Positions 46,326 to 60,674 are shown, numbered from the stretch's first letter. The stretch is 64,000 bases of DNA from Litorilinea aerophila (GCF_006569185.2 NZ_VIGC02000018.1:1-64000), one strand, 5' to 3'. Made by a program: numbers and translations. Notes: a model not told the origin generated them from the letters alone.

Positions 46326-47492
46326 TTACCGGTCTCCGGCGACCCGACGCTTGTGCCAATCCTCGGCGAAGAGGTTGAAATGGAGCTCCCGCTGGGGGTG
46401 GGCCCGGATCACATCTTCGTTGAGGGTGAGGCCCAGGCCTGGGCCACTGGGCAGGGCGAAATAGCCGTCCACCACCTCGGGCAGGCCGGTGGCAGCCTCT
46501 TTCACATAGGCCTCGGCAAAGTCGTTGAAATACTCCTGGATCTTGAAGTTGGTGGTACAGGCCGCCAGGTGGAGGGCAGCCGCCGTGGAGGCCGGGCCGC
46601 CCACGTTGTGGGGCGCGATGAGCATGTAGTAGGCGTTGGCCCAGGCGGCCAGCTTCTTGGTGTTGAGGATGCCGCCGTAGTGGGTGATGTCCACCTGGAT
46701 GATGTCGGCCGCCTGCAACTCGAAGAGCTCCCGATACTCGAAGGGGGTGTGGATGCGCTCACCGGTGGCGATGGGAACCCCCAGGGGGGCGATGGCATCG
46801 GAGACCTTCTTGAGCGCGGCCAGATTTTCCGGCGGCACGGGCTCCTCGTACCAGCCCGGCTTGAAGCGCTCCAATTCCCGGGCAATGTCGATGGCCGTGG
46901 CCGGGTTGAAGCGGCCGTGCATCTCGATCAGGATGTCCACGTCCGGCCCCACCGCGTCCCGCACAGCCTCCACCAGCGCGATGGACTTGAACTTCTCCTC
47001 CTTTTCCAGCTCGTAGAAGCCGGCGCCGAAGGGATCGAACTTCAGGGCCCGGTAGCCTCGCTCCACCACGCGTTTGGCCGCGGCGTGGAACTCCTCTGGC
47101 GTCCGTTCCACCGTGTACCAGCCGTTGGCGTAGGCCTTGATCTTGTCCCGCACCGCGCCGCCCAGCAGACGATAGACGGGCTGGCCCAGGGCCTGGCCCA
47201 CGATGTCCCAGCAGGCGATCTCGATCAGGGCGATGCCGCTCATCACGACTTCGCCCGCGCGGCCGAAGTCCTCCAGGTACATGCGGTGGACGATCTGCTC
47301 GATGTTGAAGGGATCATTGCCCAGCACATAGCGGGGCACCGCTTCCTTGAGGTAGCCCACCACGGCCTCGGTGCGGTTCAGCGCGCGCACGTCGGCCACG
47401 CCAACCAACCCCTCGTCCGTCTCCACTTTGACAAAGGTGATGTTGCGCCAGTCGGTGCCCATGGTCATGGGCGTGACACGGGTGATTTTCAT
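46326..47492 (-). CDS. Mandelate racemase/muconate lactonising enzyme family dehydratase (galactonate dehydratase-like)
   Basis: 388 residues of the enolase superfamily. The metal and general base residues are visible in EMHGRFN, WYEEPVPPEN, TGERI, QVDITHYGG and APHNVGG; the EMHGRF and PHN histidines match acid-sugar dehydratases such as D-galactonate dehydratase. Expected reaction: removal of water from an aldonic acid to a 2-keto-3-deoxy acid. The SDR gene lies 31 bases upstream on the same strand, so the pair fits a non-phosphorylating sugar oxidation route. The exact sugar is unknown. Confidence 0.9.
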   Translation of the reverse strand: MKITRVTPMTMGTDWRNITFVKVETDEGLVGVADVRALNRTEAVVGYLKEAVPRYVLGNDPFNIEQIVHRMYLEDFGRAGEVVMSGIALIEIACWDIVGQALGQPVYRLLGGAVRDKIKAYANGWYTVERTPEEFHAAAKRVVERGYRALKFDPFGAGFYELEKEEKFKSIALVEAVRDAVGPDVDILIEMHGRFNPATAIDIARELERFKPGWYEEPVPPENLAALKKVSDAIAPLGVPIATGERIHTPFEYRELFELQAADIIQVDITHYGGILNTKKLAAWANAYYMLIAPHNVGGPASTAAALHLAACTTNFKIQEYFNDFAEAYVKEAATGLPEVVDGYFALPSGPGLGLTLNEDVIRAHPQRELHFNLFAEDWHKRRVAGDR

Positions 47493-47523
47493 GGAGCCTC
47501 CCTTTCCTCTGGGAACGAATCTT

Positions 47524-48306
47524 TTAGCCCTGCAACAGGGACTGGCCGCCGTCGATCCACATCTCGGTGCCGGTGATGTGGCTGGCGGCGTCGGAAGCCA
47601 GGAAAGCGATGAGCTGGGCCACCTGCTCCACCGTGCCCGGTGCGCCGTGGGTGAGGGGGATCTTGCCCTGGGGGAATTCTACCGGATAGCGGATCTTCTC
47701 CACGTTGCGCAGGTAGGTGTTGTCGCTGATCTCGGTCTTGATCCAGCCGGGGCAGATGCAGTTGACCCGCACCTTGTGGGGCGCCAGCTCCAGCGCCACC
47801 ATCTTGGTGAAGGCCACCTGCGCGGCCTTGGAACAGGAGTAGGCCGTGGCCCCGGTGTTGCTGAACATGCGGGTGCCGTTGACCGAAGAGACGACCACCA
47901 CCGAGCCGCCCTGCTTTTTCAGGTAGGGCAGGGCGTACTTCACCGTCAAAAAGGTGCCCTTGAGGTTGATGTCCAGGGTCTGATCCCATTCTTCCGGCGT
48001 GATCTCCTCCAGCGGTGCCCAGACGCCGTTGATGCCCGCGTTGGCTACCACGATGTCAATGCGGCCCCACCGCTCGCCCACCTGCTGCACGGCCGCTTCC
48101 ATCTGATCCGGCTGGGAGACATCGGCGCGGACGGCCATGGCTTCACCGCCGGCGGCCTGGATTTCGTCCACCACTTCCTGCAACTGGGACGACGTGCGCC
48201 CCAGGGCAGCCACCCGGGCCCCCTCCTGGGCCAGCAACAGGGCCGCCCCCTTCCCGATACCCGAACCGGCCCCGGTCACCAGGGCCACCTGACCTGCAAA
48301 TCGCAT
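47524..48306 (-). CDS. Short-chain dehydrogenase/reductase
   Basis: 260 residues of the classical SDR family. VTGAGSGIGKG binds the dinucleotide, NAGI is present, the catalytic Ser is in VSSVNG, and Tyr-x3-Lys is in YSCSKAA. Arg after the first strand (ALGRTSSQ) leans towards NADP, but this is weak. Located directly before a sugar-acid dehydratase, it probably oxidises a sugar or polyol. It is the first gene of this two-gene minus-strand unit. Confidence 0.92.
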   Translation of the reverse strand: MRFAGQVALVTGAGSGIGKGAALLLAQEGARVAALGRTSSQLQEVVDEIQAAGGEAMAVRADVSQPDQMEAAVQQVGERWGRIDIVVANAGINGVWAPLEEITPEEWDQTLDINLKGTFLTVKYALPYLKKQGGSVVVVSSVNGTRMFSNTGATAYSCSKAAQVAFTKMVALELAPHKVRVNCICPGWIKTEISDNTYLRNVEKIRYPVEFPQGKIPLTHGAPGTVEQVAQLIAFLASDAASHITGTEMWIDGGQSLLQG

Positions 48307-48351
48307 GGTTCGACTCCTCTATTTCCCTTGATTTTGTTTGATGGATCGCCT

Positions 48352-48495
48352 GCAGAAACCACAGATTCCACAGATAGGGCAGAATTTCGACGCTGGGTCG
48401 ACAGGGAGTCGGCATCCAAGGATGCTCACTCCGCAAATGGGCAACGACTGCGCAGCACTGAATCTGTGTTCATCGGGGAAATCTGTGGTTTCTGC
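48352..48495. repeat. Family C element with perfect 16-bp terminal inverted repeats, copy 3
   Basis: GCAGAAACCACAGATT (48352-48367) and its exact reverse complement (48480-48495) bound 144 bases. The inner GTCGGCATCC...CTCCGCAAATGGGCAAC is shared with the 4.7 kb element. It fills the gap between the SDR gene and tag. Confidence 0.88.
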
Positions 48496-48502
48496 CGTGG
48501 GG

Positions 48503-49072
48503 TCATCTGTGGACCGAATCCCAGCGGAAGCAACTGACCACATGATCGTTGACCAGGCCACACGCCTGCATGAAGGCATAGCAGACCACCGGGCCCACAA
48601 AGGCAAAGCCGCGGGATTTGAGCGCCTGGCTCATGGCCCGGGATTGGGGCGTTTCGGCTGGCAATTCGTCCAGGCTACGCCAGTGGTTGATCACGGGCTG
48701 GCCGTCCACAAACTGCCAGATGTAGGCGTCGAAACTGCCGAAGTCCTCCTGGACGTCCAGAAATGCCCGGGCGTTCTGAATGAAGGCGCGGATTTTCAAC
48801 CGGTTGCGCACGATGCCCGGGTTCTGGAGCAGCTGGGCGATCTTGGCTTCGTCATAGGACGCGATGCGGGCAGCGTCGAAGCCGTCGAAGGCGGCCCGGT
48901 AGTGCTCCCGCTTGTGGAGGATCGTTCGCCAGCTCAGGCCGGCCTGGGCCCCTTCCAGGCAGAGCATCTCAAACAGGCGCCGATCATCGTGGAGGGGCAC
49001 CCCCCACTCCTGGTCGTGGTAGGCCTGCATCAGGGGGTCGTCCCCGGCCCATTCACAGCGCTGCAAGCTCAT
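48503..49072 (-). CDS. tag: DNA-3-methyladenine glycosylase I
   Basis: 189 residues. The N-terminus RCEWAGDDPLMQAYHDQEWG carries the zinc ligands Cys6 and His19; LEGAQAGLSWRTIL and the HhH-like core follow, and Cys/His ligands recur near the end (GLVNDHVVSCF). It excises 3-methyladenine from alkylated DNA. The start at 49072 is chosen because the family N-terminus begins there, though the frame stays open upstream. Its stop is just beside a family C element. The DUF624 gene lies upstream on the same strand. Confidence 0.95.
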   Translation of the reverse strand: MSLQRCEWAGDDPLMQAYHDQEWGVPLHDDRRLFEMLCLEGAQAGLSWRTILHKREHYRAAFDGFDAARIASYDEAKIAQLLQNPGIVRNRLKIRAFIQNARAFLDVQEDFGSFDAYIWQFVDGQPVINHWRSLDELPAETPQSRAMSQALKSRGFAFVGPVVCYAFMQACGLVNDHVVSCFRWDSVHR

Positions 49073-49143
49073 GGCCGAGTCTCCTCTGCAATTCTTCCAT
49101 CGTGGCTGTACCTGTGGGCGGGTGGGCCAGGGCCAGGCCCGGC

Positions 49144-49773
49144 TTAGCGGGGGGGAACCTGGGGCGGTTGGGGCGCCAGCCCCATCTCCTGCAGCAAGCC
49201 CACCAGGCCGATGTTGGCGCTGAAGGCGATCAGCGCCGGCAGCAGCAGAAAGAGGGGCAGGGTCAGCGCCACGCTGGCCACGATCAACACCAGCTGGAAG
49301 AGCAGCAGTAAGAAGGTGTACAGCGGATGGCGCAGGGCCAGGATGGCTGCGTTGCGCCAGGCCAGCTTGATGCTGGGCTCGTCCTGTTGCCAGAAGAGGG
49401 GGAAGACATATTGGCCCACCATGAGGCTGACCACAAAGAGCCAAAACCAGAAGATGCCGAACATGCGCAGCCAGCCCTGGGTGTTCAGGTAGAACCAGCA
49501 GTTGAAAAGGAGGGCGGCCGGCACCACCAGGTTCAGCAGATAGAGGATCCAGCCCCGGCCGATGTGTTGACGGGCCGCTTCCCAGAAGAACGAATTGTCC
49601 ACCCGCTTGTAGTTGGCGACCCGGTTGGCCACGTGGTGGAGGCCCATGGTGGCCGGCGCCGCCGGCAGGATCAGGATGGTCCCCAGCCACCACATGACGC
49701 TGAGGAAGACGCACAGGAAGAGCTCATCGTAGACCGCCTTCAAGGTACGCCCCATGATGACAAAAGCTTTCAT
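49144..49773 (-). CDS. DUF624 (YesL-like) membrane protein
   Basis: 209 residues with five or six membrane helices. The N-terminal LKAVYDELFLCVFLSVMWWLG and PATMGLHHVANRV are marks of the YesL/DUF624 family, often found in carbohydrate-uptake loci of Gram-positive bacteria; function is unknown. A Pro-rich tail (APQPPQVPPR) ends it. It may be co-transcribed with tag, 71 bases downstream, and diverges from metG. Confidence 0.82.
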   Translation of the reverse strand: MKAFVIMGRTLKAVYDELFLCVFLSVMWWLGTILILPAAPATMGLHHVANRVANYKRVDNSFFWEAARQHIGRGWILYLLNLVVPAALLFNCWFYLNTQGWLRMFGIFWFWLFVVSLMVGQYVFPLFWQQDEPSIKLAWRNAAILALRHPLYTFLLLLFQLVLIVASVALTLPLFLLLPALIAFSANIGLVGLLQEMGLAPQPPQVPPR

Positions 49774-49870
49774 CGATCGAATTCACCTGCTTCGTTTGTC
49801 CGCGTGGGCGGCATGGTTGATGAATGAAATTTAGTATACCATAGACCCTGTGGAAGCGGATGCCATGGCT

Positions 49871-49899
49871 TTGCCTTTGCCTACCAGAGCCGCTATAAT
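49871..49899 (+). promoter_or_regulatory. Promoter of metG
   Basis: TTGCCT (49871-49876), 17-base spacer, perfect TATAAT (49894-49899), with a leader of about 40 bases. The CTATAATGCC context is the same as at the typA promoter. Confidence 0.7.
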
Positions 49900-49946
49900 G
49901 CCACCATCGGTCCATACCCGAATGAGAGAAACGAGGGGCACCGTAC

Positions 49947-51713
<1,767 letters not shown>

Positions 51714-51812
51714 TAAATCCCGGCAGAAATTCGCCGATAGGTTCCACCAGAGGGAGTGCGCCCAGAGGGCACCCGGAATTTCTGCCGTGGTATTTACGCC
51801 AGACTGGACTAG
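51714..51812. repeat. Family A palindromic repeat, copy 2
   Basis: Inverted relative to copy 1. It begins on the base after the metG stop and ends CTAG five bases before the next start codon, so it forms the whole intergenic region. Inner arms GGCAGAAATTC / GAATTTCTGCC are intact. Confidence 0.88.
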
Positions 51813-51816
51813 GAAG

Positions 51817-53523
<1,707 letters not shown>

Positions 53524-53531
53524 CCCCGAAA

Positions 53532-53606
53532 GGCGTCAATGCGCCGATGGTTTCCACCGATGGCAGGACCGCAAATCTCTGCCGTGGCATGGACGCCAGA
53601 CTGGAC
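53532..53606. repeat. Family A repeat, decayed copy 3
   Basis: GCCGATGGTTTCCACC and TCTGCCGTGGCATGGACGCC with CAGACTGGAC match the two ends of copy 2, but the middle is deleted. It again fills the gap between two genes, 17 bases before the VanW start. Confidence 0.7.
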
Positions 53607-53623
53607 GAAAGAAGGACGACACC

Positions 53624-55417
53624 ATGCAATCAACCCTGCGTCTGCCTCGTTCATCTCCCCGTCTGCGACGGACTCCCCTGGACTTTGTGGCCATCCTGGT
53701 GGGTCTGCTGGCGTTGACCCTTTGCAGCCTGGCCTTCTTTTGGCAGTTCTGGCATACCAACCGCATCTTCACCGGCGTCACCGTGGCCGGCGTGCCGGTG
53801 GGCGGGCTCACCCGTAGCGAGGCCCTGGGCCAGCTCCAGCGCAGCCTGAGCCGTTACCCCGTGCCGCCCATCAGCCTGGCCTACCAGAATCGACAGTGGC
53901 CGGTGACGGCCGAACAGGTGGGCGTCCGGGTCGATCTGCTGGCAGCCATCAACCAGGCCTATCTCCTGGGCCGACAGGGCAATCTGGCCGACCGCCTGGC
54001 GGACCAGTTCTTCCTGGCCTGGTGGGGCCATGAGGTGGCGCCTCCGCTACAGGTGGATGAAAACCGGCTGCGCCATCTGGTCGGCCAGGTGGCCACAGCG
54101 GTACAGGCCAGCCAGTCGGCCGCGGAAGGAGGCGCAGCTGCGATCACCGTGGACATTGATGCCACCGTGGCGACCCTGGTTCAGGCTCTCCACACCAACG
54201 CCACCGGCGCTCCTGTACAGGTCCCCCTTCGGGTTCAGGCCGTCGCGCCATCGGCGCCGGCACCCGCCCTCCCCGTACCCTCCGAGCCGGCCACGCCCAC
54301 CCGGGGGCCACTCCTGCTGCGCAACCTGCAATTTGGCATCGACATGGCCCTGGACGCGGTCACCCTGGAGACGGTGGTGCAGTCCTGGGATCCGCTCCAG
54401 CTGGACGAGGGCGCACTGCGGATGCTTCTAGAGGGCTGGGCCCAGCAGATCAACCTGGCGCCCCGGGACGCGCGCCTGCGCTTTGACCGGGCCACCGGCA
54501 CGGTGACGGTCCTGCAGCCCAGCCAGCCCGGCCGCCGCCTGGACGTGGACGCGACCCTGGCCTCCATCCGGACGGCGCTGGCCAGCGGCGCGGGCGAGGC
54601 GGTGCTGGCCGTTCAGCCGGTGGCCCCGGCGGTGGACATGAACCGCATCGCCGAAATGGGCATCCGGGAGCTGGTGGCCAGCGCCACCACCTACTTCGCC
54701 GGCAGCAGCGCAGCCCGGGTCCACAACATCGAGGTGGCGGCCGCCAAGTTCGACGGCGTGGTCATTCCGCCGGGCGGGATCTTCAGCTTCAACCAGCTGG
54801 TGGAAGATGTGAGCGCAGCCAACGGCTTCGAGGACTCCCTCATCATCTGGGGCGACCGGACGGCCGTGGGCGTGGGCGGCGGCGTCTGCCAGGTGAGCAC
54901 CACCATCTTCCGGGCGGCCTACGCCGCGGGGCTCCCCATCGTTGAGCGCTACAACCACGGCTACGTGGTCTCCTGGTACGGCGAACCGGGCCTGGACGCC
55001 ACCATCTTCACGCCCACCGTGGACCTGCGCTTCCGCAACGACACCGGCGCCTACCTCCTGATCGAGCCGGTGGTGGACAGCCAGGGCGGCACCATCACTT
55101 TCAACCTCTACGGCACCCGGCCCGACCGCCAGGTCATCGTCAGCAAACCGGTGATCAGCGACGTGATTGACCCGGGTCCCCCGGTGTACACGGTGGATGA
55201 GTCCCTGGCACCCGGCCAGAAGAAGCAGGTGGAGTGGCAACAACAGGGCATGACCGTCAAGGTGGAGCGCACCATCATCGAGAATGGTGTCAGCCGCACG
55301 GAAACTTTGACCAGCAAATACCAGCCCTGGCGGGCCGTCTACCTGGTGGGCCCCGGCACCGAAATCCCCGCCACGCCAACCCCTGCGCCCGAAGCGGCCG
55401 CGCCATCCACGCCATGA
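53624..55417 (+). CDS. VanW family cell-envelope protein with G5-like domain
   Basis: 597 residues. One membrane anchor (about 20-44), then two peptidoglycan-binding-4-type repeats (about 60-180 and 215-330) split by an Ala/Pro-rich linker, then a VanW domain (about 350-490) with FSFNQLVEDVSAANGFEDS, GVGGGVCQVSTTIFRAAY and ERYNHGYVVSWYGEPGLDAT. A G5-like segment (QQQGMTVKVERTII) and Pro/Thr tail end it. VanW proteins act at the cell surface but their reaction is unknown. Together with the GT-C-like gene before it, a role in envelope building is plausible. Confidence 0.9.
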   Translation: MQSTLRLPRSSPRLRRTPLDFVAILVGLLALTLCSLAFFWQFWHTNRIFTGVTVAGVPVGGLTRSEALGQLQRSLSRYPVPPISLAYQNRQWPVTAEQVGVRVDLLAAINQAYLLGRQGNLADRLADQFFLAWWGHEVAPPLQVDENRLRHLVGQVATAVQASQSAAEGGAAAITVDIDATVATLVQALHTNATGAPVQVPLRVQAVAPSAPAPALPVPSEPATPTRGPLLLRNLQFGIDMALDAVTLETVVQSWDPLQLDEGALRMLLEGWAQQINLAPRDARLRFDRATGTVTVLQPSQPGRRLDVDATLASIRTALASGAGEAVLAVQPVAPAVDMNRIAEMGIRELVASATTYFAGSSAARVHNIEVAAAKFDGVVIPPGGIFSFNQLVEDVSAANGFEDSLIIWGDRTAVGVGGGVCQVSTTIFRAAYAAGLPIVERYNHGYVVSWYGEPGLDATIFTPTVDLRFRNDTGAYLLIEPVVDSQGGTITFNLYGTRPDRQVIVSKPVISDVIDPGPPVYTVDESLAPGQKKQVEWQQQGMTVKVERTIIENGVSRTETLTSKYQPWRAVYLVGPGTEIPATPTPAPEAAAPSTP

Positions 55418-55553
55418 CCCGCGATGGTGAACCAATTTCCCGCGTCTGGCGTTGATCTGGCGGGGACATTTCTTTCGTCCCCGCCGCGATCCCGCGGCCT
55501 GTTTTCTCCATGACTCTAGTGGAGTCCTTTATTCCATTTGGTAGGAGGATGTT

Positions 55554-56369
55554 ATGCTGCGAAAGGTTCTGTTCAGTTTCCTCATTGCATCGCTGCTCTC
55601 AGTGCTCTTGATTTGGGGCGTGTGGGCCCAGGCGGGGACGCCCCAGGCCCAGCCCGCCGGTCCCCGCATTGAGCCCACCGCGGCCGTGGTCACCCAGACG
55701 GTGCCCCTGACCCTGACCGTCTACCTGCCCGGCCCCACCGGCACCCAGACCCTCACCTTGCCGGTCTTCCTGAACCTGGACATCCGCATCGGCCTGTCCA
55801 GCGAGATGACCGCCAGCGTGGTGACCACCACCAGCCTCACCGTGCCAGAGCCGACGACCGCGGTGACCCTGACGCCCACTACCGTCCCGGCTACGGCTAC
55901 CCCGCTGCTGACGCCTACCACCGTCCCGGCTACCCCGCTGCCGCCGACGCCCACGCCCCCGGCCACGCCCACACCGGTGGCAGCCGCCTTGACGCCCACG
56001 CCGGCGCCTGTCACCGAGAGTGAGACGACCACCACCACGGTGGAAAGCGGGCCGCCCCTCTGCCCCGATCCTCGAGCGGTGATCACCTCGCCCACGGTGG
56101 GCCAGGTGCTGACGGGGACGGTGACCATTATGGGCACGGCTACCCACGAGAACTTCCAGTACTACAAGCTGGAATACGCGCCGGGCGCTGGCGCCACCGA
56201 GGGCTTCGCCTACCTGGCCGGCGCCGAGACCCAGGTCACCGACGGCGTGCTGGCGGAGGTGGACACCACCGAGCTGGACAACGGAGTCTACACCATCCAG
56301 CTGGTGGTGGTGGACCGCTCCGGGAACTTCCCGCCGCCCTGTGCCGTGACGGTGGAGATCGCCAACTGA
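55554..56369 (+). CDS. Secreted protein with Pro/Thr-rich linker and C-terminal Ig-like domain
   Basis: 271 residues. A signal peptide (about 1-26, ending VWAQ) is followed by a first region with TVYLPGPTGTQTLTLPVFLN, a threonine/proline linker (about 95-155, TPTP and TVPAT units), and a C-terminal beta domain (about 170-271) with ITSPTVGQVLTGTVTIMGTA typical of Ig-like modules in penicillin-binding and secreted proteins. AGGAGG lies nine bases before the ATG. The linker suggests glycosylation, which is inference. A strong terminator follows. Confidence 0.8.
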   Translation: MLRKVLFSFLIASLLSVLLIWGVWAQAGTPQAQPAGPRIEPTAAVVTQTVPLTLTVYLPGPTGTQTLTLPVFLNLDIRIGLSSEMTASVVTTTSLTVPEPTTAVTLTPTTVPATATPLLTPTTVPATPLPPTPTPPATPTPVAAALTPTPAPVTESETTTTTVESGPPLCPDPRAVITSPTVGQVLTGTVTIMGTATHENFQYYKLEYAPGAGATEGFAYLAGAETQVTDGVLAEVDTTELDNGVYTIQLVVVDRSGNFPPPCAVTVEIAN

Positions 56370-56428
56370 GCCCATGGGCCGCCCAGCCGACACGGACCCT
56401 CCGTCAGGTTGGACAGCGCCAGAAATCC

Positions 56429-56466
56429 GAAGCGGGACGGCGTGCCGTCCCGCTTCGTCTATTTTT
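56429..56466 (+). terminator. Strong terminator after the secreted-protein gene
   Basis: GAAGCGGGACGGC and GCCGTCCCGCTTC form a perfect 13-bp stem with a two-base loop, followed by GTCTATTTTT. Confidence 0.85.
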
Positions 56467-56569
56467 CAGATTTGCATTCGCACACAAGTTCTGGTTTGAT
56501 TAAGGAACCACACCGTTCCTCAAAGAGAGAGCTGGAGGCACAGCTGCCAAAGCGGGGATCCTGCACACC

Positions 56570-57175
56570 ATGACCATCACCATCGGCAAGATCGTCAAAT
56601 CCAACACCCATGTGGACTACGTCTGCCAGATCTACGGGCCGGGCGAGAGCGATGTGCTGCCCCAGCCCGGTGACTACAGCTTCGGCACCTTCGTGTCCAT
56701 CCGGCTGGAAGGACAGGCCGCGCCCGGCGAGCGGCTGGTGGGGGTGATCTACAACACCCTGCTCATGAACCCGGACTTCGGCAACCTGGGCCCCCGGCTG
56801 AGCCCCCGGCAGGAGCTGGAAGTCTTCACGCCCGACTACCTGGCCGAGACGGCCACCCTGGTGGGTATCATCGCCCTGGGCTGGATCGACAGCGGCGGAC
56901 GGCCCTGGCAGGGGGTGCCCGCGGTGGCCGCCACCGTCAACACCCCGGTCCATCGCCTGGAGGACGACGAGCTCTGCCTCTTTCACCAGGGGGATCAGGG
57001 ACGGCTCAACCTGCGCTATGTGCCCATGCTGCTGGGGCAGAACAGCCCGCTGGTGCCCCAGCTCCTCCTCCAGATCGTGGACCGGCTGGCCCGGCTCTTC
57101 CCCCAGGAGCGGAGCCGGCTGGCGGTCATGCGCAACAACCTGGCCTGGAAGAACATTGTCCAGCCTGCAGGATAA
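56570..57175 (+). CDS. Protein of unknown function upstream of a HerA-like ATPase
   Basis: 201 residues with no membrane segment. The N-terminal half (IGKIVKSNTHVDYVCQIYGP, GTFVSIRL, RLVGVIYNTLL) has the strand pattern of a HAS-barrel, the domain that opens HerA ATPases, and its spacing resembles the first 90 residues of the next gene. The C-terminal half is helical and Arg-rich. No nuclease motif is visible, so it is not an evident NurA. The two genes are separated only by a family B element. A partner or regulator of the ATPase is the best guess. Confidence 0.65.
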   Translation: MTITIGKIVKSNTHVDYVCQIYGPGESDVLPQPGDYSFGTFVSIRLEGQAAPGERLVGVIYNTLLMNPDFGNLGPRLSPRQELEVFTPDYLAETATLVGIIALGWIDSGGRPWQGVPAVAATVNTPVHRLEDDELCLFHQGDQGRLNLRYVPMLLGQNSPLVPQLLLQIVDRLARLFPQERSRLAVMRNNLAWKNIVQPAG

Positions 57176-57202
57176 CGGTCTGTTTTGGAAGGAAAACGAC
57201 TG

Positions 57203-57284
57203 GGCTCATCGCCCAAATGGGTGCGAACTTGTTCGGTTCCCTGCGAAACCGGGGTGGGTAGCACACACTTGTGGTAGATGAGCC
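57203..57284. repeat. Family B 82-bp element, copy 2
   Basis: Same length and same terminal GGCTCATC / GATGAGCC as the copy at 44675, 84% identical by direct count. It ends 24 bases before the HerA-like start codon. Confidence 0.88.
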
Positions 57285-57308
57285 AACGACTGGAAGGTCT
57301 GCCAAGCC

Positions 57309-59000
<1,692 letters not shown>

Positions 59001-59040
59001 GCCCTGGCATCTTTACCCGTTGCAAAACCTGCGGCGTGAA

Positions 59041-59526
59041 TTATCTTTTCTCTTCCTCTTCCGGCCCCATCTCCAGCGCTTCGATGAGCTGGACGATGTC
59101 GGTGCGGGTCACCACCCCCACCACCCGACCATTCTCCACCACCGGCAGCAGGGTACACTCCGGGTCCAGCATCAGCTCCAGCGCCTCCTCCAGCTCCGTG
59201 TCGGGGGTCACGGTGTGGATGTCCTCGCTCATGAGCTGGGCGGCGTTGATGGCCAGGGCCTGGCGGAGCTGCTCTTTGTACTGCCGGTATTCCTCCAGCC
59301 CCACGGGAATGTAGGCCGAGAGCACGGCGATGTAGCGGGGCTCCTTCAGGGGCGCGTGGCGGGCGATGAGATCCAGCTCGGTCACCGCGCCCAACAGCCT
59401 GCCCTGTTCATCCACCACCGGCACGCCGCTGATCTGGTTCTCCCGCATGATGCGGGCCACCTCCTGGATGGGTGTCTCAGGCCGGACGGTAATGGCAGGG
59501 CTGCTCATGATTTCGCGTACTTGCAT
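59041..59526 (-). CDS. Protein with two CBS domains
   Basis: 161 residues built of a CBS pair: first motif IMSSPAITVRPETPIQEVAR...GVPVVDEQGRLLGAVTELDL, second LMSEDIHTVTPDTELEEAL...LLPVVENGRVVGVVTRTDI. A 45-residue helical insert separates them and an acidic tail (GPEEEEKR) closes. CBS pairs bind adenosine nucleotides and regulate partner proteins. It converges with the HerA-like gene; the stop codons are 40 bases apart. The partner is unknown. Confidence 0.9.
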   Translation of the reverse strand: MQVREIMSSPAITVRPETPIQEVARIMRENQISGVPVVDEQGRLLGAVTELDLIARHAPLKEPRYIAVLSAYIPVGLEEYRQYKEQLRQALAINAAQLMSEDIHTVTPDTELEEALELMLDPECTLLPVVENGRVVGVVTRTDIVQLIEALEMGPEEEEKR

Positions 59527-59568
59527 GGTCTGCTTCCTTGGCTGATGACATCAGGCTGCGTTATCCAG

Positions 59569-60672
59569 CTAGATCTGGAACTGGCCGTCTTTGAAAAAGA
59601 GCTCGCCGTCCACCCAGATCTCGCTGTCGCGGCGAATGTCACAGATGAAATCCCAGTGAATGCTGGACTGGTTGCGGCTGCCTGTCTCCGGATAGCCGGC
59701 GCCCACGGCCACGTGCAGGGTGCCGCCGATCTTCTCGTCGTAGAGGATGCTCTTGGTGAAGCGCTGGATCTGGTAGTTGGTGCCGATGGCGAACTCGCCC
59801 AGGTAGCGGGCGCCGGGATCGCTGTCCAACTGGCTGAGGAGGTAGGCTTCGTTCTTCTGGGCGCTGGCACGCACCACCCGGCCATCCCGGAACTCCATCT
59901 CCACCCCCTCCACTTCCCGGCCATCCCGGATGGCGGGAAAGGTAAAACGCACCCAGCCGTTGACCGAGTCCTCTACCGGCCCGGTGAAGATCTCGCCGCT
60001 GGGCATGTTGCGCCGGCCGTCGCTGTTGATGAAGGTGCGTCCGGCGATGGAGAGGCGCAGATCGATGTTGGGGCCGCGCACCTCCACCCGATCTTTGCCC
60101 CGCAGCCAGTCCACCAGCCGCTGCTGCCGGTCGTGGACGGCCTGCCAGCACTGGACCGGGTCGGGCTGGTCGGCATAGGTGGCCGCGTAGACAAAGTCCT
60201 CGTACTCCCGCAGGCTCATGTCCGCCTCCTGGGCGTAGGCTGGGCAGGGGTAGAGGGTGCCAACCCAGCGGTGGGTTCCCCGGGCACTGCGTTCCATATA
60301 CCGCCGGAAGACCGGTCGCCGGGCCGCCTGTTGCAGTTGTTGCTGGCGCGGGTCGATGCCCGTCAGGGTGCGGGTGTTACTGGCTGCCCGGACCACAATG
60401 CGGACGTCCAGACGCTCGGCCATGAGCTCGTCCAGGGGCGAAAGCCAGCGCAGCTGCTCCTCGCTGGCTTCCCGCAGGTAAATCTCTTTGAGCTCATCGC
60501 TCTCCAGGAGGATGCTCGGGTGAGCGCCGGCCCGGGTCACCTGTCGCACCAGCGCTTCCACCAGGGGCATCGCCAGCACATGGGCCTGGATCAGCACCCA
60601 GTCTCCCGGGCGTACCTGGGTGGAGTAATGGACCAGGATTTGGGCCAGCTTTTCAACGCGTGGGTCGACCAT
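59569..60672 (-). CDS. M29 family aminopeptidase
   Basis: 367 residues of the AmpS/PepS/T (M29) family. Metal ligands are in MPSGEIFTGPVEDSVNG, GEFAIGTN and the terminal EKIGGTLHVAVG...SSIHWDFI. It removes N-terminal residues from peptides in the cytoplasm with two metal ions. Length fits the family (about 370-410). A CBS gene lies 42 bases downstream and a quinone oxidoreductase gene starts just before it on the same strand, so the three may form one unit. Confidence 0.92.
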   Translation of the reverse strand: MVDPRVEKLAQILVHYSTQVRPGDWVLIQAHVLAMPLVEALVRQVTRAGAHPSILLESDELKEIYLREASEEQLRWLSPLDELMAERLDVRIVVRAASNTRTLTGIDPRQQQLQQAARRPVFRRYMERSARGTHRWVGTLYPCPAYAQEADMSLREYEDFVYAATYADQPDPVQCWQAVHDRQQRLVDWLRGKDRVEVRGPNIDLRLSIAGRTFINSDGRRNMPSGEIFTGPVEDSVNGWVRFTFPAIRDGREVEGVEMEFRDGRVVRASAQKNEAYLLSQLDSDPGARYLGEFAIGTNYQIQRFTKSILYDEKIGGTLHVAVGAGYPETGSRNQSSIHWDFICDIRRDSEIWVDGELFFKDGQFQI

Positions 60673-60674
60673 GG

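Noticed and set aside
55511-55530. Terminator between the VanW and secreted-protein genes
   Set aside because: GACTC-TAGTG-GAGTC has only five pairs and a broken T-run (CTTTATT), too weak to list.
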